A stretch of 64,000 nt of DNA from Acidithiobacillus marinus (GCF_002847505.1 NZ_MXAV01000013.1:62001-126000), one strand, 5' to 3'. Positions 20,414-32,642 are shown, counted from the stretch's first letter. Notes: generated by a model from the letters alone, not told the origin. Made by a program: numbers and translations.

Positions 20414-20899
20414 TCAAGGAGTGGGTGCAGCTCCGAGAACCAGAAAAATCGGTTCCTGATCGGCGGGCATTTCCGCCAACTCCGCATCATTCAGGCGGGC
20501 GTAAATCTCCAGATTATAACCGGTAGGATCGCGCAGCCAGAGTTCATGCAGCGGTGTGCCGCGCCAGGTGGTGCGGGGGGCCTTGACGATTTCAGCGCCG
20601 GCTGCCAAAGCACGATGATAACTTTCGATGACCGCCGCCCGGTCCTTAACCCCCAGACCCACATGGTACAAACTATAAGTGTCGAGAGGCTCATCCCGAT
20701 CATTGACCAGAATGACCAGGTTCAAACATAAATGCGGCACAATGAAGGTGCTGAAGCGCGCCGTACTCTGCTTGGGAGCAACATCTAGAAACTGCGTATA
20801 GAATCGGGTGCTGATGGCCAGGTCGGCTACCCGGAAGCTGAGATGAAACTCCTGGGTAGCCGGAATCATGGCCGGATTGACTTCAGGCGTGGCCATCAT
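20414..20899 (-). CDS. VOC-family (glyoxalase-fold) protein in ars operon
   Basis: A 161-residue vicinal-oxygen-chelate protein with a likely metal triad of H19, H79 and E131 (HLSFRV, YHVGLGV, LEIYARL). It overlaps the arsC stop by 4 bp, so it is the last gene of arsR-arsC-VOC and may act in arsenic or thiol-adduct metabolism. ArsI C-As lyases need a vicinal cysteine pair, but this protein has only one cysteine (C58), so it is unlikely to be a typical ArsI. A general glyoxalase/dioxygenase-like role is the safe call. Confidence 0.8.
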   Translation of the reverse strand: MMATPEVNPAMIPATQEFHLSFRVADLAISTRFYTQFLDVAPKQSTARFSTFIVPHLCLNLVILVNDRDEPLDTYSLYHVGLGVKDRAAVIESYHRALAAGAEIVKAPRTTWRGTPLHELWLRDPTGYNLEIYARLNDAELAEMPADQEPIFLVLGAAPTP

Positions 20900-21390
20900 T
20901 GGGCTTCCAGTTTCCCGATGCGGTCCAGCGCCTGCTTTAATTGCGCAGGATCTTTTTCGAGCAGTTCGGCCACGGGCAGTTTCAGCAAGGCTTCAATGCG
21001 GGTCCGGAGAATGTGGTAGGCCGTTTGAAAAGCCGCATTGATTTCCGCTTCAGAGCCGGTGGCTTTCGCCGGATCGTCCACGCCCCAATGGGCACGCAGG
21101 GCTGGTCCCAGATAGGCCGGGCAAGTTTCTCCGGCAGCACTGGCACATACGGTGATGACCACATCCGGGGTGTTCTGAAGGTCATCCCAGGACTTGCTGC
21201 GCAGGCCTTCCGTGGCAAAATCTTCCTGCTGCAGGAGTTGAATGGAGCGCGGGTGGACGTAACCGGCGGGATGACTGCCTGCACTCGTCGCGTGCAGGCG
21301 TGCAGCAGCCAGTCCATTGAGAGTGACTTCCGCGAGAATGGATCGACAGGAGTTTCCTGTACATAGAAACAGAATTTCAGGCGTCTTCAT
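20896..21390 (-). CDS. arsC: arsenate reductase (LMW-phosphatase type)
   Basis: Reduces arsenate to arsenite in the cytosol using a thiol relay. The 164-residue product has the P-loop C10-T-G-N-S-C15-R-S at its N-terminus and the relay cysteines C82 (TVCASAAGE) and C90. This is the thioredoxin-coupled pI258/B. subtilis-type set, not the glutaredoxin-dependent R773 type. The ATG at 21390 is preceded by GAGGAA; an earlier in-frame codon at 21441 would overlap arsR. It lies 22 bp after arsR and overlaps the VOC gene by 4 bp. Confidence 0.93.
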   Translation of the reverse strand: MKTPEILFLCTGNSCRSILAEVTLNGLAAARLHATSAGSHPAGYVHPRSIQLLQQEDFATEGLRSKSWDDLQNTPDVVITVCASAAGETCPAYLGPALRAHWGVDDPAKATGSEAEINAAFQTAYHILRTRIEALLKLPVAELLEKDPAQLKQALDRIGKLEAQ

Positions 21391-21412
21391 GAACGCATTC
21401 CTCTTCAAGAGG

Positions 21413-21730
21413 TTAGGGTAAGGCGCAATTCTGGGTGCCACGACAACAATTTTCGGTCAGATAGGCGACTAATTTCCGCACCACAGGCATGTCCGCACGG
21501 TATCGCTGATAGCGACCCTCCCGTTGCACCGTCACCAGGCCGGCATGTTGCAGGCTTTTCAAATGAAAAGAGATACCGTTGTGAGGTTGCTGCAGATGCT
21601 CGGCAATCTCTCCGGAAACCAGTCCCGTGGGCTCCTGCTCCACCAGCAGACGAAAAATTTCCAGGCGAACAGAAGAGGCCAGAGATTCCAGCTGGTGAAC
21701 GACATTTTCGGTTTCTTTTGAGATTTCCAT
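21413..21730 (-). CDS. arsR: ArsR arsenite-responsive repressor (atypical C-terminal Cys site)
   Basis: A winged-helix repressor of 105 residues that dissociates from DNA on binding As(III). The recognition helix lies around NGISFHLKSLQHAGLV. It lacks the usual CVC motif in the DNA-binding helix. Instead its only cysteines are C95, C96 and C102 near the C-terminus. This is exactly the arrangement known for A. ferrooxidans ArsR. It starts the arsRC-VOC operon and is divergent from arsB, so it should control both directions from one intergenic region. Confidence 0.93.
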   Translation of the reverse strand: MEISKETENVVHQLESLASSVRLEIFRLLVEQEPTGLVSGEIAEHLQQPHNGISFHLKSLQHAGLVTVQREGRYQRYRADMPVVRKLVAYLTENCCRGTQNCALP

Positions 21731-21822
21731 AATTCAATCCAAGAATATTTCTTGTAGTATTGACAAATATCCTTGCCTCGTCAAGACTGGCGCCAATTTC
21801 CACCGCTGCGGAGTGTGCCACC
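21731..21822. promoter_or_regulatory. arsR/arsB divergent control region
   Basis: The intergenic segment contains CAAGAA-TAT-TTCTTG (21740-21754), a perfect 6-bp inverted repeat and a plausible ArsR operator. A TTGACA at 21760-21765 would serve as an arsB -35 element. The arsR ATG is only 10 bp from the repeat. GGAG at about 21810 is the likely arsB ribosome-binding site. The assignment is by position and symmetry; no promoter data exist. Confidence 0.6.
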
Positions 21823-23130
21823 ATGCTGGCCATGATCATTTTTCTCGTGACTCTGATTCTGGTCATCTGGCAACCCAAGGGGCTGAGTATTGGCTGGAGT
21901 GCCATGGGTGGTGCAGTGCTGGCCCTGGCTACAGGAGTCATCACCTGGGCCGATATTCCCATTGTCTGGCATATTGTCTGGGATGCGACTTTTACCTTTG
22001 TGGCCCTGATTATCATTTCCCTGATTCTTGATGAAGCCGGATTTTTCCACTGGGCGGCCCTGCATGTGGCCCGCTGGGGAGGCGGGCAGGGGCGACGGCT
22101 GTTTATGCTGATCGTGTTGTTGGGGGCCTGTATTGCTGCGGTATTTGCCAATGATGGCGCTGCTTTGCTACTGACACCAATTGTTATGGCGATTCTGCTG
22201 CGTCTGGATTTTTCAGCGAAGGCAACTTTTGCGTTTATCATTGCCACCGGATTTGTCGCGGATACCACCAGTTTACCCTTGATGATTTCCAATTTGGTAA
22301 ATATCGTCAGCGCCAACTATTTTAATATCAGCTTTTCCCGCTATGCGGCGGTCATGGTCCCGGTAGATATGATGGCCTTACTGACCACGCTGATTGTGCT
22401 CTGGCTGTATTTCCGGCGCGGCGTACCGGGCAGTTATCCTACGGCGCATTTACCGGCTCCCGCCTCGGTCATCAAAGATCCAGTGGTATTTCGTGCCAGT
22501 TTTCCGGTGCTGATTTTGTTGCTGGTGGCCTATTTTGTGACGGCACATTGGAATGTGCCGGTCTCTGTGGTCACCGGTACCGGCGCGCTGATCATGCTGA
22601 TTCTGGCGGGACGTTGGTGGCAGGGCGGACGAGGCGCGCAAATTCCGGTGCGTAAAGTACTGCGCGAGGCACCCTGGGCCATTGTGGTTTTCAGTCTGGG
22701 TATGTATCTGGTGGTCTATGGTTTGCGCAATGCGGGCCTGACCCATTATGTGAGCATGGCCCTGCATGATTTCGCGCAGCATGGCCCCGTGGTGGCCGCT
22801 TTGGGCACAGGTTTTATGGCGGCGCTGCTGTCTTCTATCATGAACAACATGCCTGCGGTGCTGGTGGGCGCGCTGGCAATCCATCACCTGCCCGCTACGG
22901 CAGACCCCATGCTGCGGGAAATCATGATTTACGCCAACATCATCGGTTGTGATCTGGGGCCGAAATTCACCCCAATAGGGAGTCTGGCGACATTGCTCTG
23001 GTTGCATGTACTCAGCCGTAAAGGCGTGACCGTTGGCTGGGGGCAGTATATGAAAACGGGTTTGCTCATCACCCCACCGGTATTGTTTCTGACCCTGCTG
23101 ATGCTGGCCTGGTGGCTACCGCACATATAG
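21823..23130 (+). CDS. arsB: arsenite efflux permease ArsB
   Basis: Expels arsenite across the inner membrane, driven by the membrane potential or, with ArsA, by ATP. No arsA is seen here. The 435-residue product has about 12 membrane segments and ArsB-type motifs: [13 protein letters not shown], a [13 protein letters not shown] segment and [14 protein letters not shown] in the second half. The ATG at 21823 with GGAG upstream is preferred. An upstream TTG at 21760 coincides with a -35 hexamer. Confidence 0.95.
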   Translation: MLAMIIFLVTLILVIWQPKGLSIGWSAMGGAVLALATGVITWADIPIVWHIVWDATFTFVALIIISLILDEAGFFHWAALHVARWGGGQGRRLFMLIVLLGACIAAVFANDGAALLLTPIVMAILLRLDFSAKATFAFIIATGFVADTTSLPLMISNLVNIVSANYFNISFSRYAAVMVPVDMMALLTTLIVLWLYFRRGVPGSYPTAHLPAPASVIKDPVVFRASFPVLILLLVAYFVTAHWNVPVSVVTGTGALIMLILAGRWWQGGRGAQIPVRKVLREAPWAIVVFSLGMYLVVYGLRNAGLTHYVSMALHDFAQHGPVVAALGTGFMAALLSSIMNNMPAVLVGALAIHHLPATADPMLREIMIYANIIGCDLGPKFTPIGSLATLLWLHVLSRKGVTVGWGQYMKTGLLITPPVLFLTLLMLAWWLPHI

Positions 23131-23138
23131 CAAGGGAT

Positions 23139-23170
23139 GCTCTGCCACGTCGACAGCTTGACGTGGGAGC
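23139..23170 (+). terminator. hairpin after arsB, overlapping next promoter
   Basis: GCTC-tg-CCACGTC (23139-23151) pairs with GACGTGG-GAGC (23160-23170) around an 8-nt loop. It starts 9 bp after the arsB stop. No U-tract follows, so termination would be weak or factor-dependent. The right arm contains the TTGACG proposed as -35 of the cupin operon. Confidence 0.4.
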
Positions 23171-23206
23171 CGTCATTCCCTAAAATTTATACCAACCAGA
23201 CGGTAT
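23158..23206 (+). promoter_or_regulatory. promoter and 18-bp operator of the cupin-ADH operon
   Basis: TTGACG (23158-23163), a 17-bp spacer and TAAAAT (23181-23186) form a plausible sigma-70 promoter. Just downstream, at the expected transcription start, is ATACCAACCAGACGGTAT (23189-23206), an imperfect palindrome with ATACC/GGTAT outer arms. The same 18-mer, with one change, lies in reverse orientation at 36459-36476 inside another promoter. Position and symmetry suggest a repressor operator, of a kind common for TetR-family proteins. Confidence 0.6.
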
Positions 23207-23225
23207 GTAATAACAGGAGATGATG

Positions 23226-23924
23226 ATGCAGCTCAATACCGATTGGTCTCAGTCGGTCATTATTTATACGCCGGATTTGCCCTGGCAGGGTTCACCAGCG
23301 GGCGGCATTGAGCGGCGTCTGCTGGAGCGCGATGGCGCAGAGCAGGCCCGGGCGACTTCTGTGGTGCGTTATGCGGCGGGTGCCCATTTCCCTGAACACA
23401 CTCATCCTCTCGGCGAAGAGATTTTTGTGCTGGTGGGAACATTTTCTGACAGTACCGGAAGCTATGGTCCTGGAACCTATATCCGCAACCCGCCAGGCTC
23501 CACCCACGCTCCCTATTCGGAGGAGGGCTGTATTCTTTTTGTGAAGTTACGTCATTTCAACCCTCGGGATTTGCAGCCGGTACGCATCAACATGGCGGAA
23601 GCGCGCTGGTCTCCCGGGCTGGTGGATGGGCTGACGGTGTTACCCCTGGCAGATTTTGAAGGCGAGCATACGGCTTTGGTACGCTGGCAGCCGGACACTT
23701 ATTTTCAGCCCCATCGCCATTACGGCGGTGAAGAAATCCTGGTTTTGGAAGGGATATTTGCCGATGAGCATGGGCAGTATCCCGCTGGAACCTGGATGCG
23801 CAGCCCGCATGGCAGTCAACATCAACCTTTCAGCAAGGAGGGTTGTCTGATACTGGTCAAGACCGGGCATCTTCCTGTTCCGGAAGATGCTTCTCAAGTA
23901 CGCAAGATGAAGGAGATAATATGA
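23226..23924 (+). CDS. tandem-cupin protein (ChrR-like cupin fold)
   Basis: A 232-residue protein made of two similar cupin domains. The first carries HFPEHTHPLGEEIFVLVG and the second YFQPHRHYGGEEILVLEG. Each is followed by a GTY/GTW-RxPxGSxH segment, so each has the H-x-H...E...H metal set of cupins. ChrR-type anti-sigma factors have one such domain, but the N-terminal zinc anti-sigma part is absent. A role in binding or degrading a small oxidised compound is possible. Of three consecutive ATGs, the third (23226) has the best spacing from AGGAG. Its stop overlaps the dehydrogenase start (ATGA). Confidence 0.8.
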   Translation: MQLNTDWSQSVIIYTPDLPWQGSPAGGIERRLLERDGAEQARATSVVRYAAGAHFPEHTHPLGEEIFVLVGTFSDSTGSYGPGTYIRNPPGSTHAPYSEEGCILFVKLRHFNPRDLQPVRINMAEARWSPGLVDGLTVLPLADFEGEHTALVRWQPDTYFQPHRHYGGEEILVLEGIFADEHGQYPAGTWMRSPHGSQHQPFSKEGCLILVKTGHLPVPEDASQVRKMKEII

Positions 23925-24964
23925 CGAAAGCTTATGCAGCCCAATCTTCCACCAGCCCTTTGGCCCCCCACGACATTGAAAGACGTGAGCCGGGTCCGGA
24001 AGATATCAAAATTGAGATTCTGTACTGTGGAGTTTGTCATTCCGATTTACACACGGCCCGCAATGAATGGCATAACACCCTTTATCCATCGGTTCCCGGA
24101 CACGAGATTGTCGGCAAGGTGGTGGCCGTTGGTGATCAGGTCAAAAACTTCAAGGTAGGAGACTATGCCGGAGTGGGATGTATGGTCGACAGCTGTGGTC
24201 ATTGCAGTTCCTGCCACGATGGCGATGAACAATATTGCGAAAACGGTTTTACCGGTACCTACAACGGCCCCATGTTTGGTGGAGAAAACACCTATGGCGG
24301 CTATTCCCAAAGCATTGTCGTCAAGGAATCTTTTGTATTGAAAGTCCGGCACGACGCCAAGGATCTTGCCAGTGTGGCACCACTGCTCTGTGCCGGCATC
24401 ACCACCTATTCCCCTCTGCGTCACTGGAAAGTCGGCCCGGGCAAGAAAGTCGGTATTGTCGGCCTGGGGGGCTTGGGTCACATGGGGGTCAAGTTAGCTC
24501 ATGCCATGGGAGCGCATGTTGTATTATTTACCACGTCTCCCGGCAAGGTTGAGGATGGCAAGCGGCTGGGTGCGGATGAGGTGTGCATATCTACGGATCC
24601 AGAACAAATGGCAAAACATGCCAATAGTTTTGATTTTATTCTCAATACGGTTGCCGCCTCCCATGATCTCGATGCTTTTATGAGTCTTTTGCAGCGGGAT
24701 GGCACCATGACTCTGGTGGGGGTGCCTGCTGAACCCCATCCCTCTCCGGCCGTGTTCAATCTGATTGGCAAGCGTCGGCAACTGGCGGGTTCGTTGATTG
24801 GTGGTATTCAGGAAACTCAGGAAATGCTGGACTTTTGTGCGGAACATGGCATTGGTTCAGACATTGAAATGATCCCCATGGACTACATCAATACGGCCTA
24901 TGAACGGATGCTGAAAAGCGACGTGAAATACCGTTTTGTCATTGATATGGCTACCTTGAACTAG
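23921..24964 (+). CDS. zinc-dependent alcohol/aldehyde dehydrogenase (YahK/CAD type)
   Basis: A 347-residue medium-chain dehydrogenase/reductase. Catalytic zinc ligands lie in YCGVCHSDLH and GHE. The structural zinc site is CGHCSSCHDGDEQYC, and the cofactor motif is GLGGLGHMGV. Sequence style matches the cinnamyl-alcohol-dehydrogenase/YahK branch, which are broad NADPH aldehyde reductases. It is coupled to the tandem-cupin gene by a 4-bp overlap, and AGGAG lies about 5 nt upstream. The operon may detoxify reactive aldehydes, but this is inferred. Confidence 0.88.
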   Translation: MTKAYAAQSSTSPLAPHDIERREPGPEDIKIEILYCGVCHSDLHTARNEWHNTLYPSVPGHEIVGKVVAVGDQVKNFKVGDYAGVGCMVDSCGHCSSCHDGDEQYCENGFTGTYNGPMFGGENTYGGYSQSIVVKESFVLKVRHDAKDLASVAPLLCAGITTYSPLRHWKVGPGKKVGIVGLGGLGHMGVKLAHAMGAHVVLFTTSPGKVEDGKRLGADEVCISTDPEQMAKHANSFDFILNTVAASHDLDAFMSLLQRDGTMTLVGVPAEPHPSPAVFNLIGKRRQLAGSLIGGIQETQEMLDFCAEHGIGSDIEMIPMDYINTAYERMLKSDVKYRFVIDMATLN

Positions 24965-24987
24965 GCGATTTTCCTGGCCGTAAACCA

Positions 24988-25015
24988 CCGGGGATGGATG
25001 GTTATCCTACCCCGG
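24988..25015 (+). terminator. weak hairpin after the cupin-ADH operon
   Basis: CCGGGG (24988-24993) pairs with CCCCGG (25010-25015) about 25 bp after the dehydrogenase stop. No T-run follows. It may end the operon, or be a chance repeat in the pyrG upstream region. Confidence 0.3.
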
Positions 25016-25066
25016 TCTCGCGCCGATCATTTCTCTGCCGCAGTCATTCTTCGCGTTGTGCCGTAG

Positions 25067-28588
<3,522 letters not shown>

Positions 28589-28650
28589 AAGGATAGTTAA
28601 AGTTAAGGCGCTGAATAGCGGCGCCTGCCATTTTTGGAGATTATTTCAGT

Positions 28651-29019
28651 ATGTGGGATTGGGCGCAGTTCAAAGCCAAAGTGAGTATGGCAAAATCGGA
28701 AATGCGACTGATCGATTTCATGCTGCTCGCCGCTCTGTGCGCTCTGCAATATCCCCTCTGGTTCGGAACGGGCAGCTGGCTGAATGCCGGTGAATTACAT
28801 CAAAAGCTGGATAGCCGGCTGGCTGTTTTACAAAAGCTGGAAACCCGCAATGACCATCTGGAAGCCAAGGTGGTCAGCTTGCAAAGTGGAGATCGTGCCG
28901 TGGAAGAACTGGCTCGGCGCCATCTAGGTATGGTCAGCAAAGGGGAAATTTTTGTCTGGGTTATTCCGGCAAAATCTCAGAATACCGACGATTCTTCTGT
29001 TCCTGCCGAAATTTCCTGA
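28651..29019 (+). CDS. ftsB: cell division protein FtsB (DivIC family)
   Basis: A small bitopic divisome protein that pairs with FtsL and FtsQ. Of 122 residues, about 20-42 form the single membrane helix (LIDFMLLAALCALQYPLWFG). A leucine-zipper coiled coil (AVLQKLETRNDHLEAKV) and the family motif EELARRHLGMVSKGEIFV follow. This is longer at the N-terminus than E. coli FtsB. It follows eno in the usual order with a 62-bp gap. Confidence 0.88.
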   Translation: MWDWAQFKAKVSMAKSEMRLIDFMLLAALCALQYPLWFGTGSWLNAGELHQKLDSRLAVLQKLETRNDHLEAKVVSLQSGDRAVEELARRHLGMVSKGEIFVWVIPAKSQNTDDSSVPAEIS

Positions 29020-29029
29020 AAACACGTGT

Positions 29030-29053
29030 CTACATCCCGGTCAGGGGATGTAG
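29030..29053. terminator. hairpin between convergent ftsB and efp
   Basis: CTACATCCC (29030-29038) and GGGATGTAG (29045-29053) form a perfect 9-bp stem with a 6-nt loop in the 39-bp gap between two convergent genes. On the minus strand a TTTT lies about 8 nt after the stem. It probably terminates efp, and perhaps both genes. Confidence 0.5.
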
Positions 29054-29058
29054 CTCAG

Positions 29059-29619
29059 TCAGGCGCGATCTATATACGTGCCATCCGTGGTATTAACTCG
29101 GATTTTCTCACCGGAGTTGACAAATTGCGGCACCATCACCGTAATGCCGGTTTCCATGCGCGCAGATTTGTAGGAACCCGTGGCCGTCTGACCTTTGATG
29201 GCCGGATCTGCTTCGGCAACCTCCAGGACCACGATTGAAGGTAATTCCACGCCTATGGGGCGGTCATTATGCAAATTGACCTGGATTTCTGTGTTGGGCA
29301 AAAGGTAACCTGTTTGTCCTTCCAGTAGATCCTCGCTGAGAATGCTCTGTTCGAAGGTTTCATTATCCATGAATACATAGCCGGTAGCGTCGGCATACAA
29401 ATATTGCATGGTTCGGGCTTCTACCACCGCTTTTTCCATAGTTTCGCCGGAGCGGAAGCGCGTATTGGATTTGGTGCCGGTCTCGATGTTTTTCATTTCG
29501 ACCTGGACGAAAGCCCCACCCTTACCCGGCTTCACAAAATCGGTTTTGAGTACACGCCAAAGCCCCTTTTCGTGCTCCAGGATATTGCCTGGGCGAATAT
29601 CAAAGGCGGAAATCTTCAT
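29059..29619 (-). CDS. efp: elongation factor P
   Basis: EF-P binds the ribosomal E/P site and relieves stalling at polyproline stretches. The 186-residue product has the KOW-like domain I with the modification loop KPGKGGAF (K33), then two OB domains ending in RVNTTDGTYIDRA. A lysine at the tip suggests EpmA/EpmB-type beta-lysylation rather than rhamnosylation, but the modifying genes are not in this window. The gene stands alone on the minus strand. Confidence 0.96.
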   Translation of the reverse strand: MKISAFDIRPGNILEHEKGLWRVLKTDFVKPGKGGAFVQVEMKNIETGTKSNTRFRSGETMEKAVVEARTMQYLYADATGYVFMDNETFEQSILSEDLLEGQTGYLLPNTEIQVNLHNDRPIGVELPSIVVLEVAEADPAIKGQTATGSYKSARMETGITVMVPQFVNSGEKIRVNTTDGTYIDRA

Positions 29620-29709
29620 ACCATCATCCTTATGGGCATTCCCTTTAGAGGGCGTGAATTGTACCCTAGAGGTTTATTGATGACCAGACCGGTCCTTGCG
29701 AGGTTTTAC

Positions 29710-30027
29710 ATGTCTGATGCCCATACCCAGCCCTTGGAAATTCGTCCGCTGATGATCAGCCGCCTCATGGAAATCGACTGGGCCGATGGCCATACCAGTC
29801 AATTATCCTTTGAGCATTTGCGGGTGGAATGTCCCTGTGCAGAATGCAAGGGGCATACGCCCGATGAAGCGCAGGTCATTACCGGTAAGGAAGACGTCAG
29901 TATTGTGGACGTGCTGCCAATTGGCAATTATGCCATTCAGATTCACTTCAGTGATGGCCACAGTACCGGGATTTTTACCTGGGAATATTTGCGGCGACTG
30001 GATGCGCAGGCGGCGGGTGTACAGTAA
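29710..30027 (+). CDS. DUF971 family protein
   Basis: A 105-residue soluble protein with the DUF971 (gamma-butyrobetaine-hydroxylase N-terminal-like) fold: LEIDWADGHTSQLSFEHLR and HFSDGHSTGIFTWEYLR. Such domains usually carry a metal or Fe-S-related site, and the cysteine cluster CPCAECKGH here could bind metal. Function is unknown. A second ATG at 29680 with AGAGG is possible, but the family normally starts near 29710, where GCGAGG precedes the ATG. The gene ends 8 bp before uvrC. Confidence 0.8.
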   Translation: MSDAHTQPLEIRPLMISRLMEIDWADGHTSQLSFEHLRVECPCAECKGHTPDEAQVITGKEDVSIVDVLPIGNYAIQIHFSDGHSTGIFTWEYLRRLDAQAAGVQ

Positions 30028-30035
30028 ATGCCGGT

Positions 30036-31904
30036 ATGATAATGACCCAGAATCTGCCTGAAAAACCGGCGCACGCCCTAGCCGATTCAGAAGAACCTTT
30101 TGATCTGCCGGGTTTTTTGCGCACCCTGACCAGCCATCCTGGTATTTATCAGATGTATGGCAAGGGCCGGCGTCTACTTTATGTGGGCAAAGCCCGCAAT
30201 CTGAAACGGCGGGTGAGTTCGTATTTCCAGAAGCAGCGTCATAGTCCCAAAACCCTGGCCATGCTGGCGCAGGTGCAGCGAGTAGAGGTGTTGGTTACCC
30301 ATACGGAAACCGAGGCCCTGGTGCTGGAGGCCAACCTCATCAAGCGCCATCATCCCCCCTATAATATTTTGCTGCGCGATGATAAAAGTTATCCGTATTT
30401 GTTGATTGCGTCAGCGGAACCTTTCCCGCCCATGCGTCTGCATCGTGGCGCACAAAAGCAAAAAGGCCAATATTTTGGTCCCTATCCCGCCGTGACTGCC
30501 TTGCGTGAGAGTATGGTATTACTGCAAAAAGCCTTTCGGCTGCGCACTTGCGAAGAGCATACCTTTCGCAACCGCAGCAGAGCTTGCCTGCAATACCAGA
30601 TCCAGCGCTGTAGTGGTCCCTGTGTCGGGCATATTCTTCCCGAAGATTACGCGCGGGATGTGAGCGATACCATTCGATTTCTGGAGGGGCGTAGCGATGA
30701 GGCTATCCGCAACCTCGGAGAACGGATGCAGAAAGCGGCAGAGCGGCTGGATTTTGAGGAAGCGGCCCTGCGAAGGGATCAAATTGCCGCTTTGTCGAAA
30801 ATTCAGGAGCGTCAGTATGTGGCTCAGGCTGGTGGCGGTGATTTTGATGTGATCGCCTTGCTTCAGGAAAATGGGCAATGGGTGATTTTCATCAGTTTTA
30901 TTCGTAATGGACGACAACTGGGTGGCAGATCGCTTTTCCCCCAGCATGCCGAAGACCTGCGTGGACCCGATGTCATGGCCGGTTTCCTCATGCAGTTCTA
31001 TACTAACAAGGATATTCCAGGGAATTTGCTGGTGAATGTGCTACCTAGGAACCACGCGGCTGTCAGCGAGGCTTTAGTCGCCCAGTCTGGTCATAAAGTG
31101 GTGATGGATGCGCCACAGCGAGGGCCGCGTAAGCGCTGGATGGCCATGGCGCAGACCAATGCCCTGAGTACCCTGCGCCAGCGTGGTCAGCAAGCCAGCG
31201 CCGGACGGAGAAGGATGTTGCTGCTGCAGGAGTTTTTTGAACTCCCGGAATTACCGCAGCGAGTCGAATGTTTTGATATCAGCCACACTCGTGGTGAGGC
31301 TGCGGTGGCCTCCTGTGTGGTTTTCGGTGAAGATGGCGCCATGAAAGAGGCTTATCGCCGTTTCAATATCCGCGATGTCACGGGTGGAGATGATTATGCG
31401 GCCATCGAGCAAGCGGTTTATCGTCGCTACGGTCGTCTCAAAAAAGAGGGGTTGGCCCTGCCGGAAATCGTCCTGATAGACGGTGGACCGGGACAGTTGG
31501 CCCGTGCTCAGGCAGCGCTGGCCCTGTTGGAAATTGAGCAACAGATTCAGCTATGCGGGGTTTCCAAAGGCACAACGCGGCGCCCGGGGCTGGAGTTGTT
31601 GCATGTACCTGGTTGGGCAGAAGCGCGGCAATTGCCGCCGGATGATCCGGCCTTGTTGGTGATTCAGGAAATCAGGGATGAGGCCCATCGCTTTGCGATT
31701 ACCGGGCATCGCGCCAGGCGCGCCAAAACCCGGCAGGAGTCAGAGCTGGATCATATTGACGGTATTGGTCCCAAGCGACGCACAGCCTTGCTGCGCGCTT
31801 TTGGTGGATTGAAGGGAATTCGCGCTGCGGGTCTGGAAGACCTGCAAAGAGTGGGGGGGATTCATCAGGAATTGGCCCAGCGCATTTACGAGCATTTTCA
31901 TTAA
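30036..31904 (+). CDS. uvrC: excinuclease ABC subunit C
   Basis: UvrC makes the two incisions in nucleotide excision repair. The 622-residue product has an N-terminal GIY-YIG domain (PGIYQMYGKGRRLLYVGKA), a UvrB-contacting UVR motif (LDFEEAALRRDQIA), an RNase-H-like endonuclease half (VECFDISHTRGE) and two C-terminal helix-hairpin-helix motifs (IDGIGPKRRTALL). ATGs at 30036 and 30042 are both possible starts. Confidence 0.96.
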   Translation: MIMTQNLPEKPAHALADSEEPFDLPGFLRTLTSHPGIYQMYGKGRRLLYVGKARNLKRRVSSYFQKQRHSPKTLAMLAQVQRVEVLVTHTETEALVLEANLIKRHHPPYNILLRDDKSYPYLLIASAEPFPPMRLHRGAQKQKGQYFGPYPAVTALRESMVLLQKAFRLRTCEEHTFRNRSRACLQYQIQRCSGPCVGHILPEDYARDVSDTIRFLEGRSDEAIRNLGERMQKAAERLDFEEAALRRDQIAALSKIQERQYVAQAGGGDFDVIALLQENGQWVIFISFIRNGRQLGGRSLFPQHAEDLRGPDVMAGFLMQFYTNKDIPGNLLVNVLPRNHAAVSEALVAQSGHKVVMDAPQRGPRKRWMAMAQTNALSTLRQRGQQASAGRRRMLLLQEFFELPELPQRVECFDISHTRGEAAVASCVVFGEDGAMKEAYRRFNIRDVTGGDDYAAIEQAVYRRYGRLKKEGLALPEIVLIDGGPGQLARAQAALALLEIEQQIQLCGVSKGTTRRPGLELLHVPGWAEARQLPPDDPALLVIQEIRDEAHRFAITGHRARRAKTRQESELDHIDGIGPKRRTALLRAFGGLKGIRAAGLEDLQRVGGIHQELAQRIYEHFH

Positions 31905-31919
31905 GGAAGCCAGCGGACC

Positions 31920-32507
31920 GTGATAAAGCGTATACCCAATTATCTGACCATTCTCCGCATTCTGTTGGTGCCTATTTTTGTCGCTTTGTTTTATTGGGGC
32001 GGGGAAGCACGTACCTATGCAGCCACTGCAGTTTTTGCGGTTGCGGCTATCACTGACTGGGCAGACGGTTACCTGGCGCGGCGTTATCAGGGGGTGTCTC
32101 CTTTTGGGACTTTCCTTGATCCGGTAGCGGATAAGATCATGGTGGTGACGGCATTGATATTGATTGCCTCCTCGCGAGAGATGCCACCCTTGCTGGCGGG
32201 CATTCTGATTAGTGTGATTGTGGGCCGGGAGATTACGGTGTCGGCTCTGCGGGAATGGATGGCGGAGCTGGGTGAGCGCAAGAAGGTAGCGGTTTCCTGG
32301 CTGGGCAAGGCCAAGGCAACCACGCAAATGCTGGCTATTTTGTTGCTGGTCTATCGTGAGCCCCTGCTCGGGCTCTCGGCACGAACCCTGGGGATTGTCC
32401 TCCTGGTGATTGCTGCTTTCATGACCCTGTGGAGCATGCTGGGTTATCTGCGGGCTGCCTGGCCGAGTCTGATGGCCCATGGCGTTGACCTTGACAAGGA
32501 AAGTTGA
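31920..32507 (+). CDS. pgsA: CDP-diacylglycerol-glycerol-3-phosphate 3-phosphatidyltransferase
   Basis: Makes phosphatidylglycerophosphate, the committed step to phosphatidylglycerol and cardiolipin, at the inner membrane. The 195-residue product has the CDP-alcohol phosphotransferase motif TDWADGYLARR with GTFLDPVADK, and about five membrane helices. It starts with GTG at 31920. Together with psd and pssA, the window covers both phosphatidylethanolamine and phosphatidylglycerol branches. tRNA-Gly follows closely, as in many gammaproteobacteria. Confidence 0.95.
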   Translation: MIKRIPNYLTILRILLVPIFVALFYWGGEARTYAATAVFAVAAITDWADGYLARRYQGVSPFGTFLDPVADKIMVVTALILIASSREMPPLLAGILISVIVGREITVSALREWMAELGERKKVAVSWLGKAKATTQMLAILLLVYREPLLGLSARTLGIVLLVIAAFMTLWSMLGYLRAAWPSLMAHGVDLDKES

Positions 32508-32528
32508 TCCCTTTATCTTTGCGCTCAT

Positions 32529-32603
32529 GCGGGAATAGCTCAGTGGTAGAGCACAACCTTGCCAAGGTTGGGGTCGCGAGTTCGAGCCTCGTTTCCCGCT
32601 CCA
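32529..32603 (+). tRNA. tRNA-Gly (GCC)
   Basis: Starts GCGGGAATAGCTCAGT. The anticodon stem is CAACC/GGTTG with loop TTGCCAA, giving anticodon GCC. The T arm is CGAGTTCGAGCCTCG. The acceptor stem closes with TTCCCGC and discriminator T, with encoded CCA at 32601-32603. It probably lies in the pgsA transcript. Confidence 0.97.
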
Positions 32604-32642
32604 ATACCGAGGGAAAGTTTCATGCTTTCCCTTTTCTTTTAA

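Noticed and set aside
20414-20899. ArsI C-As lyase for the VOC gene
   Set aside because: The vicinal cysteines needed to bind trivalent arsenicals are absent.
21760-21822. Upstream TTG start for ArsB
   Set aside because: The TTG is part of a TTGACA that fits a -35 element, and the added residues have no membrane character.
32419-32604. Minus-strand frame over tRNA-Gly
   Set aside because: It is the antisense of pgsA's end and a tRNA, a frequent false gene call.
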